The notes below the pieces were generated by a model, which was given only the letters and a program-made list of their open reading frames with translations, did no database searches and had not been told where the DNA came from. A stretch of DNA of 48,687 nt from positions 1 through 48,687 of the forward strand of contig JAEZJJ010000054.1 of the NCBI GenBank assembly GCA_023436395.1. The letters are read 5' to 3'. This stretch comes from Bacillota bacterium (GTDB lineage Bacteria > Bacillota > Clostridia > Lachnospirales > Cellulosilyticaceae). This document shows positions 8,377-17,741 of this stretch, piece after piece; position 1 is the first letter of the stretch, and each line of letters starts with the position of its first letter. Made by a program: the position numbers and the translations under genes.

Positions 8377-9108
8377 TCAGCATGAGTATAGAATATGCTC
8401 AAGGGATTCTTTTATATCTTTTGTATAGATTCCTCCATGATAACAAATAATGGCATCCATATTGTAATTCAATAACTTTTTGATAGAATTCTTAGCCTGA
8501 TTCATATCCAATATATACTGTGGATTAGCAATACCTATAGAACCTCCCTCTACTACTAATGCGTCTCCAGAAATTAATGTTTTTAAATCTTTCATATAAA
8601 TAGAGATATGCCCCGGCATATGTCCCGGTGTTTCAATAACCTCTATACCTCCACACCACGGGAAGCAATCCCCATCTCTTAATTCAATATCAACACTAGC
8701 ACTCTCTATTGATTCAAGCATACTGTGAAACAATTTTGCTTGTCCTCTCTCTTCCTTTGGTGGCTTGTGATATATAGCTTCAGCTTGTTGCAATCTTAAA
8801 GATTTTTCCTCTCCAGTAATATATTTCACCTCGTGAACTGAAGCTAATATCTTAACATGTGGATATTCTCTTTTTAACTGTGCTAAAGAACCTATATGAT
8901 CAAAATCATGATGTGTAATGATTACTTTTGTGAGCTGATTCATATCAAGCTTTTTTCTTTCAAAAGCTTCTTTTATTAATGGTAAGAAATGAGGATAACC
9001 ACAATCTATTAATATCGTTTCATCATCATCACTTAATACAACAGGGTAAATAACTTCTTCAGCATCGTTGTTCTTAAATCTAATTTCTAAAACATCTAAC
9101 TTATGCAT
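8377..9108 (-). CDS. Metallo-beta-lactamase-fold hydrolase
   Basis: A 243-aa cytoplasmic hydrolase of the glyoxalase II/MBL superfamily. The metal-binding motif THxHxDH is present as ITHHDFDHIG (about 64-73). A further metal His lies in ETPGHMPGHIS, the bridging Asp in LISGDAL, and the last His in CYHGG near the C-terminus. AAGGAG precedes the ATG. The N-terminal half is a standard MBL beta-sandwich (TILIDCGYPHFLPLIKEAF). The substrate cannot be predicted. It is a single gene with no obvious partner. Confidence 0.9.
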   Translation of the reverse strand: MHKLDVLEIRFKNNDAEEVIYPVVLSDDDETILIDCGYPHFLPLIKEAFERKKLDMNQLTKVIITHHDFDHIGSLAQLKREYPHVKILASVHEVKYITGEEKSLRLQQAEAIYHKPPKEERGQAKLFHSMLESIESASVDIELRDGDCFPWCGGIEVIETPGHMPGHISIYMKDLKTLISGDALVVEGGSIGIANPQYILDMNQAKNSIKKLLNYNMDAIICYHGGIYTKDIKESLEHILYSC

Positions 9109-9315
9109 GACTCATCTACTCCTTATTAAATATATGATATTGTTATCTCCAATTACTAGATTCATCCAAAGTAAGTTCTATCAGTTTGTGCTCATTTTTT
9201 ATGATAGGTAAGCTGAGTTATAAACTGTTCCAATATTAATCCCATTCCTTTATGCTTTGAATATATAATATCACAGTATCATAGATTTCGATTATTTACT
9301 TTATATATTTCAATT

Positions 9316-9552
9316 TTATTTATAGAGTAAAAAGAGTTTTGTTCCCCTATATGTCCAACACGTAAAGAAGACCGAGAAACCTCTAAAATCAAAGTTTCTC
9401 GGCACACCATTTCTTGTCGTGATAATCGACGCTACCGTATTAGCAACTATCCATATTTCTCTTAATTTTTCTCCTGCCAGATTATCCAAACCCTGTTCCA
9501 GTACATAACAAATCGTTTCCCTATTCACTCTTACCATTCTGGGTAAAATCAA
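9316..9552 (-). CDS. Doubtful small ORF (78 aa)
   Basis: A 78-codon open frame that I do not recognise. It contains a terminator-like hairpin (9372-9402) inside its coding sequence, has no good ribosome-binding site, and the C-terminus is an unusual mix of aromatic and basic residues. It may be a decayed remnant at the edge of the catabolic cluster or chance. No domain can be assigned. Confidence 0.2.
   Translation of the reverse strand: MILPRMVRVNRETICYVLEQGLDNLAGEKLREIWIVANTVASIITTRNGVPRNFDFRGFSVFFTCWTYRGTKLFLLYK
9372..9402 (-). terminator. Probable terminator of the catabolic cluster
   Basis: CCGAGAAAC (9372-9380) and GTTTCTCGG (9394-9402) form a perfect 9-bp stem with a 13-nt loop, followed on the minus strand by TCTTCTTT. 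It lies about 260 bp beyond the last cluster gene, and no better terminator was seen nearer. Confidence 0.6.
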
Positions 9553-9658
9553 TCAGTAATTCTCCCGTTGTAACTACATCCTAGCTCTTTTCAGTCATAT
9601 TCCATTACTTATTCATTAATAGTTTTGCCTTTAAAATCCCTTCTATAATTAGCTTTTG

Positions 9659-10957
9659 TTAACTAAACAAATCTGCTCCATTTTCCAGTAATACAGTTTG
9701 TATCTTATTAACTTCTACCATTCTTGGTGTTATATTTTCTTTCACTGCTAACGCTGCTGCTACACCCGCAGCTTCTCCTAGCGCCATACATACAGTACTA
9801 ATTCTGAAAGAGGCTAATGCTTCATGAGTACAAGAAATACAACGTCCAGTCACAATCAAGTTTTCAACATTTCTTGGTAATAAACATCGATAAGGAATAT
9901 CATATGGCTGTACAACTTCTGCTATTTCATTAGCCTGACCACCTCCATCCGGATTGTGAATATCTACAGTAAAGTTTGCCCTATGCACCACTACATCTTT
10001 AAAGCGACGTCCTGCTCTCAGATCTTCTATATCTAGGATATAATCGCCTAAAATCCGGCGGCTTTCCCTCACTCCCAAAGTATTTGCTGTTGACTTAATG
10101 ACGCAGTTTTCATATCCTGGTACATTTTCACGAAGAAATTGTGTAATCTCATCAATTTGCTTTCTAAGTTCAATCTCTGCTTTTACAATATCACGGCTAT
10201 TCAAAGGATCTATATGATTAGCCTGACTTGTATTAACCAGACGTTCACCTTCATGCAAGGTTCGATATAAACGCACAGATGAACAATTCTCAGGCAATTT
10301 ACCCTCTGCACAGCAACGTGCAGTAAAATCTAAGAATCTCTCATCGTTTAATTTCACATTATCTTCTTCTCCAAAACAACTCAATGCACGAGAATCATCT
10401 ACATTGCTAAGTAGATACATCAATGTTACTGGTTGTGTGACACCATCACTCTCTCGTCCCATTTCCCAAGGAGCTCCGGAATAAAATGCAATATCCCCAT
10501 CTCCTGTAGCATCAATAAATTGTGTACTTTCAATCACACTAAGTCCTGTCTTTTCTGACAGAACCAACCCTGTAACAGCATTACCTTCCTTCAGTACGTC
10601 TATTACAACAGCCTGTAAATAAATGGTTACACCGGCTTCAGTCAAAAAATCCACCAAAATACGTTTTGCCTCTTCCATGTCATGTACATGACCATTGGTA
10701 GCATGCATATTATTATGAGCCACATGTAAACGTCCTGTCAGTTCATCTCGCATAGTACCTTTTGCAACACTGCCCATTATAGGACCTACACTACCCACAG
10801 TTAAATTTCCACCCACTACTCCATAACGCTCAATAATTGCTGTTTTCATACCGAGACGGGCTGCCGCAACAGCTGCGCATATACCTGATGGACCAGAACC
10901 AACTACTACAACATCATACTTTGCAGAAATTTCAAGTTCTTTAAAATAACGAATCAT
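9659..10957 (-). CDS. FAD-dependent oxidoreductase
   Basis: A 432-aa flavoprotein of the FAD_oxidored type. The dinucleotide-binding motif is VVVVGSGPSGICAA (GxGxxG at residues 20-25), followed by the FAD-ribose Glu in IIERYGVVGG. A second conserved FAD stretch is QFIDATGDGDIAFYSGAPWEMG, and the C-terminal FAD contact is LIVTGRCISCTHEALASFR. AGGAGG lies before the ATG. It is the last gene of the five-gene cluster, 27 bp after the HExxH gene. The reaction is unknown; in this context it may oxidise a cyclic or amide substrate before or after the hydantoinase-like step. Confidence 0.88.
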   Translation of the reverse strand: MIRYFKELEISAKYDVVVVGSGPSGICAAVAAARLGMKTAIIERYGVVGGNLTVGSVGPIMGSVAKGTMRDELTGRLHVAHNNMHATNGHVHDMEEAKRILVDFLTEAGVTIYLQAVVIDVLKEGNAVTGLVLSEKTGLSVIESTQFIDATGDGDIAFYSGAPWEMGRESDGVTQPVTLMYLLSNVDDSRALSCFGEEDNVKLNDERFLDFTARCCAEGKLPENCSSVRLYRTLHEGERLVNTSQANHIDPLNSRDIVKAEIELRKQIDEITQFLRENVPGYENCVIKSTANTLGVRESRRILGDYILDIEDLRAGRRFKDVVVHRANFTVDIHNPDGGGQANEIAEVVQPYDIPYRCLLPRNVENLIVTGRCISCTHEALASFRISTVCMALGEAAGVAAALAVKENITPRMVEVNKIQTVLLENGADLFS

Positions 10958-10984
10958 TACCTGCCTCCTTTCTCATAAATACCT

Positions 10985-11602
10985 TTAGAAATTATTATTT
11001 GTAATATTTATTCTATCTGCTAATCGATTTACTATATCTAGATAATTTACTTCACAAAGTTCCCATACAAAAGCATTTGCGGCAATTTCACATAAAGCAG
11101 CAACCCCAGTTTTTCCTAAACGAATTGGTCCAATAATAATAGTTGGAACCATATATAGCCGAGATGTACTCTTTACTTGCATGGAATCCCAATAATGAAA
11201 GTATTCATGCATTAATATTAATTCCTCTGCCAGCTCATATGTGCATTCATTCTTTTCTGCCCACAACTGAATAGATCGAGTATAGATACAGACATGCTTA
11301 CTTTTTGGTTGAATATCTGCAAAATAACGAATATTACCAGATACAAAATCCTGATCAAAATATTGAATTGTGAAATTATTTCTGAGCATAATTTGAACAA
11401 AATCTGCTATTTCTGGTGAATCTACCAGTCTGCCATCCTTCTTTAGAAATTGTCTTGCTGCTTGTTTTCCTCTTTCCCAAGCCATGGAAACAATTACTTC
11501 ATGCTGTTCTAAAGGTATTTTATTAAACACATAATCCTGTTGTAAAACTTCTATACTTTTTTCTCTTCCAGGAAAGGGGATTGTTTTCAAATCATACTGC
11601 AT
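10985..11602 (-). CDS. Uncharacterised HExxH (zinc-peptidase-like) protein
   Basis: A 205-aa protein that I cannot assign to a named family. It has a zinc-type HExxH motif in LILMHEYFHYWD (about 129-140) and, 30-odd residues on, CEIAANAFVWE, which resembles the third-ligand helix of ImmA/IrrE-like gluzincins (ExxANxFA). The N-terminal half is helical and the middle is a mixed alpha/beta region. There is no signal peptide or membrane segment. It sits between the hydantoinase-like and FAD-oxidoreductase genes with an SD (AGGAGG) and short gaps (31 and 27 bp), so it is part of the operon. A peptidase or regulatory role is inference. Confidence 0.8.
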   Translation of the reverse strand: MQYDLKTIPFPGREKSIEVLQQDYVFNKIPLEQHEVIVSMAWERGKQAARQFLKKDGRLVDSPEIADFVQIMLRNNFTIQYFDQDFVSGNIRYFADIQPKSKHVCIYTRSIQLWAEKNECTYELAEELILMHEYFHYWDSMQVKSTSRLYMVPTIIIGPIRLGKTGVAALCEIAANAFVWELCEVNYLDIVNRLADRINITNNNF

Positions 11603-11633
11603 TGACCTTCCTCCTATTTCTAAAGTGATTGGA

Positions 11634-13781
11634 TTAGTCCATACGATTTGAGCAGATAAAGATCAGGATGTCATCCTCACGTAATGAAGCGAGTTCAAAC
11701 CTTGCAATAGAAAGAATATTTTCGATACTAGATAAACCACATAAATTAATGATACGTTTTCCCCATACTACGTATGAATTCGGTAATTGTTCGCCTCCAT
11801 CTCCGTAATCTGCATTATCTTCTAACATATTGGAAAATATGTTTTCCCAGTCCTTTCCGATCACTTGTCTAACACTGGCATTACTCTTTTGCAGACGAAT
11901 AACCCCTTCATCATCAATCAATCGTATAGGATGTATGTTTTTCTTCAATAATCCAAAAAAACGCTTCTTAGTTCTATTTTGCATTACCACATGCATCTGT
12001 CCATTGCTGGCTTTAATAAAAAGATCTTGGACGGGTATTTGCATATTCTCAGCTACAATTTCTTTTATTTCGTTTTCATCAATTTTTTTGCTTCCTAACT
12101 TCTTAGAGCGCATTTCGGTATTTCCTATAGCAATCGCTCGAAGAATATTTTTTTGTGAGTCAACTTCTATAGTTACTTCCACTGATTCTGGTGTCGCTCC
12201 AGCTCGAATGGCATGTTCTTCTGCTTCCCGTCTAATTGCCATAATATCATTTTCTGTAGGATTGCAGATTGTTCGTTCTACCACATCTCTCACCAATGCT
12301 AAAGCAACACCAATAGTAGAAATAACAGGAGAATTTTTAGCCAAACGGTAGCGATGTCCCATGGTTTCAGCCAGATGTGGTACAACACTGGATGCACCAC
12401 CACCTCCTCCTACAAACACAGTTGTTCTTGGATCCATCTTGTAATCAGAAAGTAACTGTGAAGCAACTGCACTATTTTTCTTGGCAGCAAATTCCATGGT
12501 CATGCGAGCAGCTTCTTCCACGCTGACATTCATGCTATCCGCCAAAGGCTTCCAAGCTTTTTTAGCCGCCTCCACATTTCCTCTTGCATAATCACCTTCT
12601 GGAACATATCCACAAATATTAGCGGCTCCAGACATAGTTAATGCATACCTTCTTCCATTTGAACATTCAATATACGCATATTCCGAATCTGTTGATGTAG
12701 GATGCATAGTTTTCAGAACAGGATTCTCTATTAACGAAGGTTCCGTATAAACCTCATATTCCATCCCAGCAATATGTGCACTACGTGGTCCTGTATCAGA
12801 TACTCGTCCATTGGTAATCTGAATCATACTACCACCACCAATTCCAACAGTACGTACATCTAGAGAAGTCAAAAGTGTCTTATGTCCACCGATTTGAGAA
12901 TAATTGACCATTACTTTTCCATCTTTCACACATGAAATATCCGTACTGGTGCCTCCCACCTCAAAGAATAAACCATCTGTAAGTCTTTCATACATCAATG
13001 CACCTGCCACACCTGCCGCTGGTCCAGATAGAATTGTCAAAATAGGACGTTTGCGTACTTCATCTACAGTCATCACCCCACCGTCACAGCGCATAACCAT
13101 CAATTTAGCAGAAATCCCAACTTCTTCTATACTGCTTGCAGTCAAATTTGCAGCATCCAGCATTTTAGGCATAATACTGGCATTTACTACTGCTGTACGA
13201 GTTCTGACACGCAACCCGTAAAGCCCGGAAATATCAGCAGTAGCCGTAGCTGGAATCTGTTTCTCCCGACAAATGTTCACTGTCATATTTTCATTGACTG
13301 GGTTATCAACACTAAATGCTTCTGCTGCTACTATAGCTCCTGCCCCTTCTTGTGTCAATTTTGTTATAGCCTGTACAATATCCTGTGAAAATGTAGGTGA
13401 AGAACTTTCTACAAACTGGTTGGCTGTGAGAAGTTCTTTTGCCGCATTCAATCGAATTTCACCCATTTGTGTATCGGCTCTGGATTTCATACCCTCCAAA
13501 CCATTACCAATGGTTATAATTCCAACCTTCACCACATCCCCTTCCAGTAGTGCGTTTGTCGCCTGCGTAGTTCCATGAGCTATAAATGCTACATCTTCTG
13601 GTCTTATATGATATCGCTCCATAATCTTATTAAGCACCTGTACAATACCTGCAGCCACACCAGTGGCTGCAGAATGTGTTGTTGCAATTTTTTCCGTACC
13701 AATAAGCTCATATGTTTCATTATCAATAAGGGCTGCATCTGTAAATGTTCCACCTACATCAATTCCGATTCTATACTTCAT
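11634..13781 (-). CDS. Hydantoinase/oxoprolinase (HyuA) family protein
   Basis: A 715-aa protein of the ATP-dependent hydantoinase/oxoprolinase A family. It has the actin-like phosphate-binding start GIDVGGTFTDAAL (6-18), FIAHGTTQATNALLEG, the central SGPAAGVAGA, FEVGGTSTDIS and VGIGGGSMI, and a glycine-rich VFVGGGGGASSVVPHLAE. These enzymes open cyclic amides with ATP or act in related chemistry. The final 200 residues extend past the usual core and I do not recognise them. No HyuB partner gene is present in the window, so the protein either works alone or does a different reaction. It lies between the permease and the HExxH gene. Confidence 0.88.
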   Translation of the reverse strand: MKYRIGIDVGGTFTDAALIDNETYELIGTEKIATTHSAATGVAAGIVQVLNKIMERYHIRPEDVAFIAHGTTQATNALLEGDVVKVGIITIGNGLEGMKSRADTQMGEIRLNAAKELLTANQFVESSSPTFSQDIVQAITKLTQEGAGAIVAAEAFSVDNPVNENMTVNICREKQIPATATADISGLYGLRVRTRTAVVNASIMPKMLDAANLTASSIEEVGISAKLMVMRCDGGVMTVDEVRKRPILTILSGPAAGVAGALMYERLTDGLFFEVGGTSTDISCVKDGKVMVNYSQIGGHKTLLTSLDVRTVGIGGGSMIQITNGRVSDTGPRSAHIAGMEYEVYTEPSLIENPVLKTMHPTSTDSEYAYIECSNGRRYALTMSGAANICGYVPEGDYARGNVEAAKKAWKPLADSMNVSVEEAARMTMEFAAKKNSAVASQLLSDYKMDPRTTVFVGGGGGASSVVPHLAETMGHRYRLAKNSPVISTIGVALALVRDVVERTICNPTENDIMAIRREAEEHAIRAGATPESVEVTIEVDSQKNILRAIAIGNTEMRSKKLGSKKIDENEIKEIVAENMQIPVQDLFIKASNGQMHVVMQNRTKKRFFGLLKKNIHPIRLIDDEGVIRLQKSNASVRQVIGKDWENIFSNMLEDNADYGDGGEQLPNSYVVWGKRIINLCGLSSIENILSIARFELASLREDDILIFICSNRMD

Positions 13782-13824
13782 TAGTAAACCTCCATAGCTC
13801 CGTAATCAGCATGCTTCCCAATAC

Positions 13825-15114
13825 CTACCAATACATAATTGTACCTACAATAATCGCAATTGCTGAAGCAGCCCATACCCACACAAGCTGCATCTTAGTA
13901 ATCTGTGTGACATCTTCTTCCACAAATCCAGCAGCCCATACATTATGTGTATTTGTAGGACAACTTGTATCCTGAATAGCTGCAACCCCAAGAAAACCTA
14001 CACAAACTATCATTGGTGAAATTGTTCCTAATGTTACCATCAGGGCTGCAATTCCTGCTCCCAGACCGTACATATTTAGCGGTCCACGATAAAGAACTAA
14101 CGGAGTCAAAATGATAAACATTAATGCAAATGCACTTGGTGTACTGGGAACAATTGTACGAATTACAGGTTCCAGTGCAGTAGCAACATAGCTTGTATTA
14201 ATTGCATTTAGTAGCATACCGATGAAAAACATTAAAGCCGCACAAGGTGCTCCTAACAAGAAACCATCGTAACAAGTTTTTGCAGCAGTACTACAGGTCT
14301 TTGACCAACCATGGGCCGTAAATACCAATGCCCATACAACTGCTAACAAGAATGATGGAATAACAGGCCATTTAAATGCCACTACTACAATAATTGGTAC
14401 GAGAGGTGTCAGCATAGCCAATGTACCGCGTATTCCTTTTAGTTTTATAATTTCTTCTTGATTCTCTTGTTTTACAGGCTCAGAGAATGCAAATTTCCTG
14501 CCATTTTTACGCAAACGATTAATCACATAAAGAAAACCTGCTACAGTTGTACAAACCGCTACAATAACACTAAACTGATATACATCATTGACTTGTAAAC
14601 CGAACACCTCTGCAAAATAATTTGCACGAATTACTCCAAAATGCTCACCCGCACCATATGCCAGTAACACCAACGCAGCAGAAGTGAATTTGTCAACACC
14701 AACAGAAATTAAAATAGGAATTGCAATTGTACCCATCATAATAACTGCACCAAGACCAGACATAACTGTTGATAGTAGGCAAACAACTATAAATATCAGT
14801 ATAGCAACAATGTTGGTCTTATCGCCTCCCAACTCTGCTGCCTTTCGAATCATTACCTCACTAATCCCTGTCTTTTGCATAATGCAACTAAGCCAAGTAG
14901 CAATCAGTACTGCTGTATAAGAACTGGCAAGTTTAATTGCACCATCTTGGACAATGGTTCCTAGAATGCTTACTTCTCCCTTCAAAGGAACTCCCGCGAT
15001 AATGGCTATACCAATAGCTAAGATAGGAATAGCGATAAGAGTAGGTGCTTTTCTTGTTACCATAAGAATAATAATAGCTATCATAAAAGTAATTATCAAA
15101 ATACCTGTTAACAT
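13825..15114 (-). CDS. Ion-transporter-superfamily permease (GntP/CitMHS-like)
   Basis: A 429-aa integral membrane protein with about 11-12 hydrophobic segments in the style of organic-acid permeases. Notable motifs are LLSTVMSGLGAVIMMGTIAIPI, a central loop (FSEPVKQENQEEIIKLKGI), and a C-terminal half-repeat with ILTPLVLYRGPLNMYGLGAGIAAL and VAAIQDTSCPTNTHNVW. It probably imports the anionic substrate used by the neighbouring enzymes. Its ribosome-binding region carries a perfect 22-bp tandem duplication. The exact subfamily and substrate are not certain. Confidence 0.85.
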   Translation of the reverse strand: MLTGILIITFMIAIIILMVTRKAPTLIAIPILAIGIAIIAGVPLKGEVSILGTIVQDGAIKLASSYTAVLIATWLSCIMQKTGISEVMIRKAAELGGDKTNIVAILIFIVVCLLSTVMSGLGAVIMMGTIAIPILISVGVDKFTSAALVLLAYGAGEHFGVIRANYFAEVFGLQVNDVYQFSVIVAVCTTVAGFLYVINRLRKNGRKFAFSEPVKQENQEEIIKLKGIRGTLAMLTPLVPIIVVVAFKWPVIPSFLLAVVWALVFTAHGWSKTCSTAAKTCYDGFLLGAPCAALMFFIGMLLNAINTSYVATALEPVIRTIVPSTPSAFALMFIILTPLVLYRGPLNMYGLGAGIAALMVTLGTISPMIVCVGFLGVAAIQDTSCPTNTHNVWAAGFVEEDVTQITKMQLVWVWAASAIAIIVGTIMYW

Positions 15115-15123
15115 AATTTTTCC

Positions 15124-15167
15124 CCCTTTTGTTTTACTTCTTTATCCCTTTTGTTTTACTTCTTTAT
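15124..15167. repeat. Perfect 22-bp tandem duplication at the permease ribosome-binding site
   Basis: Positions 15124-15145 and 15146-15167 are identical over 22 bp. In minus-strand reading each copy ends in AAAAGGG, so the duplication makes two purine-rich SD-like sequences ahead of the permease ATG at 15114. This resembles a slippage-type duplication that could tune expression. Confidence 0.9.
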
Positions 15168-15195
15168 GATCATACAAATGTAAAACAGAATCCTT

Positions 15196-16221
15196 TCATT
15201 TATCTAACTCAATAATGTATTTCCCTTTCGCACGCATTTCAGGACTACTCAATATTTGTTCTAATTGTTCCAAACCACAAACTTCACCAATCATACTATT
15301 TACATCCAGTTTTCCTGAATTAATCAGCTCTAATGCACGTTGCTGAGTATGTGGATTAATATAGGATGCTTTTAAGACAATTTCATTTTCAAAAATTGTA
15401 AACGGTTTTATAGCAATAGTATCATCTGGTTTTGTTAATCCAAACATCATAACGACGGATTTCTTTCCTGCTAGTCTTATCGCCAGCTCTATAGCAGACA
15501 CATTGCCAACACATTCAATTACTGTATTTATCCTACCTATTCCATGTTCCTGCAATTTTTTCTTTACATCTTCATTCACTGGATCAATTACTATGTCTGC
15601 TCCAAGTCTTTTTCCAACTTCTCGTTTGCTTTTCACTAGCTCAATAAGTCCTACTTTAGAAGCCCCTTTCAATCTGGAAAGCTGTACCATTAAAAGACCA
15701 ATCATACCTCCACCAATAACAACTACGTTATCACCCGACTGTATCTCACACATGTCTATCCCATGCACACAGCAAGCTACCGCCTCTACCATAGCACCTT
15801 GCCTAAATGTCATGTTTTCTCCTAAAAAATATACCTGTTTCTCATTTACGCTACAATATTCTGCAAAGCCACCGTTTACAGTTGTACCATAGCCAATCAT
15901 ATCCGTACAAAAATGAACATCTCCTCTTCGGCAGAAATCACAAGAACCACAGTAACAATTGGGATCTACACACACTCTATCTCCTTTTTTATATTTTGTT
16001 ACCTTACTCCCTACTTCTGCAACAATTCCTGCAAATTCATGCCCTAAAATTGTGGGTGGAGTTACTTCTGCAGCTCCTTTATCACCCTCGTAAATATGTA
16101 CATCTGTACCACATACACCGCATGCCTTCACTTCAATAAGTACATCATTTTCTTTTACTTCTGGCATTGGATAGTCTTCAATTCTTAAGTCATGCTTTCC
16201 ATAAAATACTGCACTTTTCAT
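15196..16221 (-). CDS. Zinc-dependent medium-chain alcohol dehydrogenase
   Basis: A 341-aa NAD(P)-dependent dehydrogenase of the sorbitol/threonine dehydrogenase type. Catalytic zinc ligands are Cys37 (CGVCGTDVH) and His61-Glu62 (LGHEFAG). Structural zinc cysteines lie at 91, 94, 97 and 105 in CYCGSCDFCRRGDVHFC. The Rossmann motif is VVVIGGGMIGLLMVQLS. It is the first gene of the cluster, with AGGAGG ahead of the ATG, and is divergent from the ROK regulator across 288 bp. It probably oxidises a polyol or hydroxy acid, or reduces a carbonyl, within the same pathway. The substrate is unknown. Confidence 0.93.
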   Translation of the reverse strand: MKSAVFYGKHDLRIEDYPMPEVKENDVLIEVKACGVCGTDVHIYEGDKGAAEVTPPTILGHEFAGIVAEVGSKVTKYKKGDRVCVDPNCYCGSCDFCRRGDVHFCTDMIGYGTTVNGGFAEYCSVNEKQVYFLGENMTFRQGAMVEAVACCVHGIDMCEIQSGDNVVVIGGGMIGLLMVQLSRLKGASKVGLIELVKSKREVGKRLGADIVIDPVNEDVKKKLQEHGIGRINTVIECVGNVSAIELAIRLAGKKSVVMMFGLTKPDDTIAIKPFTIFENEIVLKASYINPHTQQRALELINSGKLDVNSMIGEVCGLEQLEQILSSPEMRAKGKYIIELDK

Positions 16222-16360
16222 TTTTCAGCCTCCTTTTTATTTTTACTTATGTGTAAGTGTCAGTTAAAAGTATATTATCTGTTTTTAGTTCTAAATACAA
16301 TTACCAAAATCAACAAATAATATTTTATATTTTATCTAATTTTAATGTCCAAATTTTATA

Positions 16361-16389
16361 TTGCTTTTCACACAAATCCTTCGTATAAT
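16361..16389 (+). promoter_or_regulatory. Promoter of the ROK regulator gene
   Basis: TTGCTT (16361-16366), 17-bp spacer, TATAAT (16384-16389), about 120 bp upstream of the ROK ATG. The rest of the 288-bp divergent region is AT-rich. A small inverted repeat ACTTA-N4-TAAGT near 16246-16259 is a possible ROK operator close to the dehydrogenase start. Confidence 0.6.
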
Positions 16390-16509
16390 GAGAATGCTTA
16401 TAGCCTTCCCTATAGTTATAAATAGAAGCTACCGTATTCAAGAATTTATACTAAGAATGGAAGAAAACAACAATATAAAATCGAAAAAGAATTGAAAGAA
16501 GAATATATT

Positions 16510-17640
16510 ATGACAACTACCAGCATGACCACTATGGAGGTCAAAAAAATTAACAAACATAATATCTATACGTTCATTTACCAGCAAAAAAACACTTCCA
16601 AACAACAAATTGTGGAGTCACTTCATATCAGTCTCTCTACTGTAACACAAAATTTGAAATTACTAGAAAATGAAGGTCTAATTCATCGTGCTGGTTATTA
16701 TGAATCTACTGGTGGCAGAAAAGCTTATAATTTTAATATCGTTAAAGATGCCCGAATCGCATTAGGCATTGGTATTTTGAAAGATTGTATACATATTGTT
16801 GTCATAGATTTATATGGAACTGTTATAAAAAAGGAAACTCACAAGCTTATCTTTTCTGCCTGTGAAGAATATTATCTTAAACTTGGCAAACTGGTATCTA
16901 CCTTTCTTCAATCTGGAAATTGGAATTTAGGCTATTTACTCGGTGCTGGAATTGCAATCCAAGGAATTGCGGACAAAGACGGAACTACTATAACTTATGG
17001 ACCAATCTTAAATAATTCCGGCCTTCAAATTCAAGATATTGCAAAATATATTCCCTGCCAATGTTTTCTGATTCATGATTCCAAAGCTGCTGCGTTGGCG
17101 GAGATTTGGTATCATAAAGATATTACAGATGCTATTGTTCTATTACTTAACGAAAATTTAGGCAGTACTTTAATCTCAAACCAACAAATTCACTATGGAG
17201 ATAACCTTCATGGTGGCCTTTTAGAGCATATGAGCATTGACCCAAACGGTCCTCTTTGTTACTGTGGAAGTCATGGTTGTCTAGAAACCTTTTGCAGTGC
17301 CAATAGTTTAAAAAATGCATCTACTCTAGAATTAGATCTATTTTATAGTAAATTAAGAAATGATGATAATACTGTTAAAAAAATCTGGACAGAGTATCTT
17401 AATCATCTTGCTTTTGCTATCCGAAATTTGCAAGTCATTTTAGATGTTCCTGTCATTGTTAGTGGACTTATCTCAAACTACATGATACCAGAAGACTTTC
17501 ATAACCTTAGAGAACTCATTAAAGCCCACTCTCCTTTTCCTTTTTCTCCGAATTCACTGCTCTCCGGGCACCATGGTTCTCTTGCTCCGGCTATCGGAGG
17601 GGCTCTATATTTTATTGATAAATGGCTTCAGAATGTTTAA
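16510..17640 (+). CDS. ROK-family transcriptional regulator (NagC/XylR-like)
   Basis: A repressor-type protein of about 376 aa. The N-terminal winged helix (NKHNIYTFIYQQKNTSKQQIVESLHISLSTVTQNLKLLENEG) is followed by a sugar-kinase-like ROK domain with the zinc motif CYCGSHGCLE. The usual kinase motif NDANAAALGE reads HDSKAAALAE, and the ATP-binding DxGxT motif is poor, so it is a regulator and not an active kinase. An in-frame TTG at 16492 is an alternative start; ATG 16510 has the better purine-rich upstream stretch. It probably controls the divergent dehydrogenase-to-oxidoreductase cluster in response to a sugar-like ligand (inference from position). Confidence 0.9.
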   Translation: MTTTSMTTMEVKKINKHNIYTFIYQQKNTSKQQIVESLHISLSTVTQNLKLLENEGLIHRAGYYESTGGRKAYNFNIVKDARIALGIGILKDCIHIVVIDLYGTVIKKETHKLIFSACEEYYLKLGKLVSTFLQSGNWNLGYLLGAGIAIQGIADKDGTTITYGPILNNSGLQIQDIAKYIPCQCFLIHDSKAAALAEIWYHKDITDAIVLLLNENLGSTLISNQQIHYGDNLHGGLLEHMSIDPNGPLCYCGSHGCLETFCSANSLKNASTLELDLFYSKLRNDDNTVKKIWTEYLNHLAFAIRNLQVILDVPVIVSGLISNYMIPEDFHNLRELIKAHSPFPFSPNSLLSGHHGSLAPAIGGALYFIDKWLQNV

Positions 17641-17741
17641 CTGCTGTCATTATTAAGCACTAATTTTAATAAGCCTCAAACATCAGATATATATTATGAT
17701 GTGATCCTCTTAAAATAGACATGGTATTGAACTAAAGCTAT

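Noticed and set aside
9316..9552. 78-aa ORF as a real gene or transposase remnant
   Set aside because: A terminator-like hairpin lies inside it, the SD is poor and no transposase motif or terminal repeats can be seen, so it is listed only with low confidence.
13575..13975. Plus-strand ORFs antisense to the hydantoinase-like and permease genes
   Set aside because: Cys/His-rich nonsense-like translations opposite well-conserved proteins; shadow frames.
9659..16221. Phage or transposon origin of the catabolic cluster
   Set aside because: No integrase, transposase, terminal repeats or attachment site was found at either edge.
16492..16509. TTG start for the ROK protein
   Set aside because: The ATG at 16510 is in frame, has the better upstream purine stretch and fits the usual distance to the helix-turn-helix.
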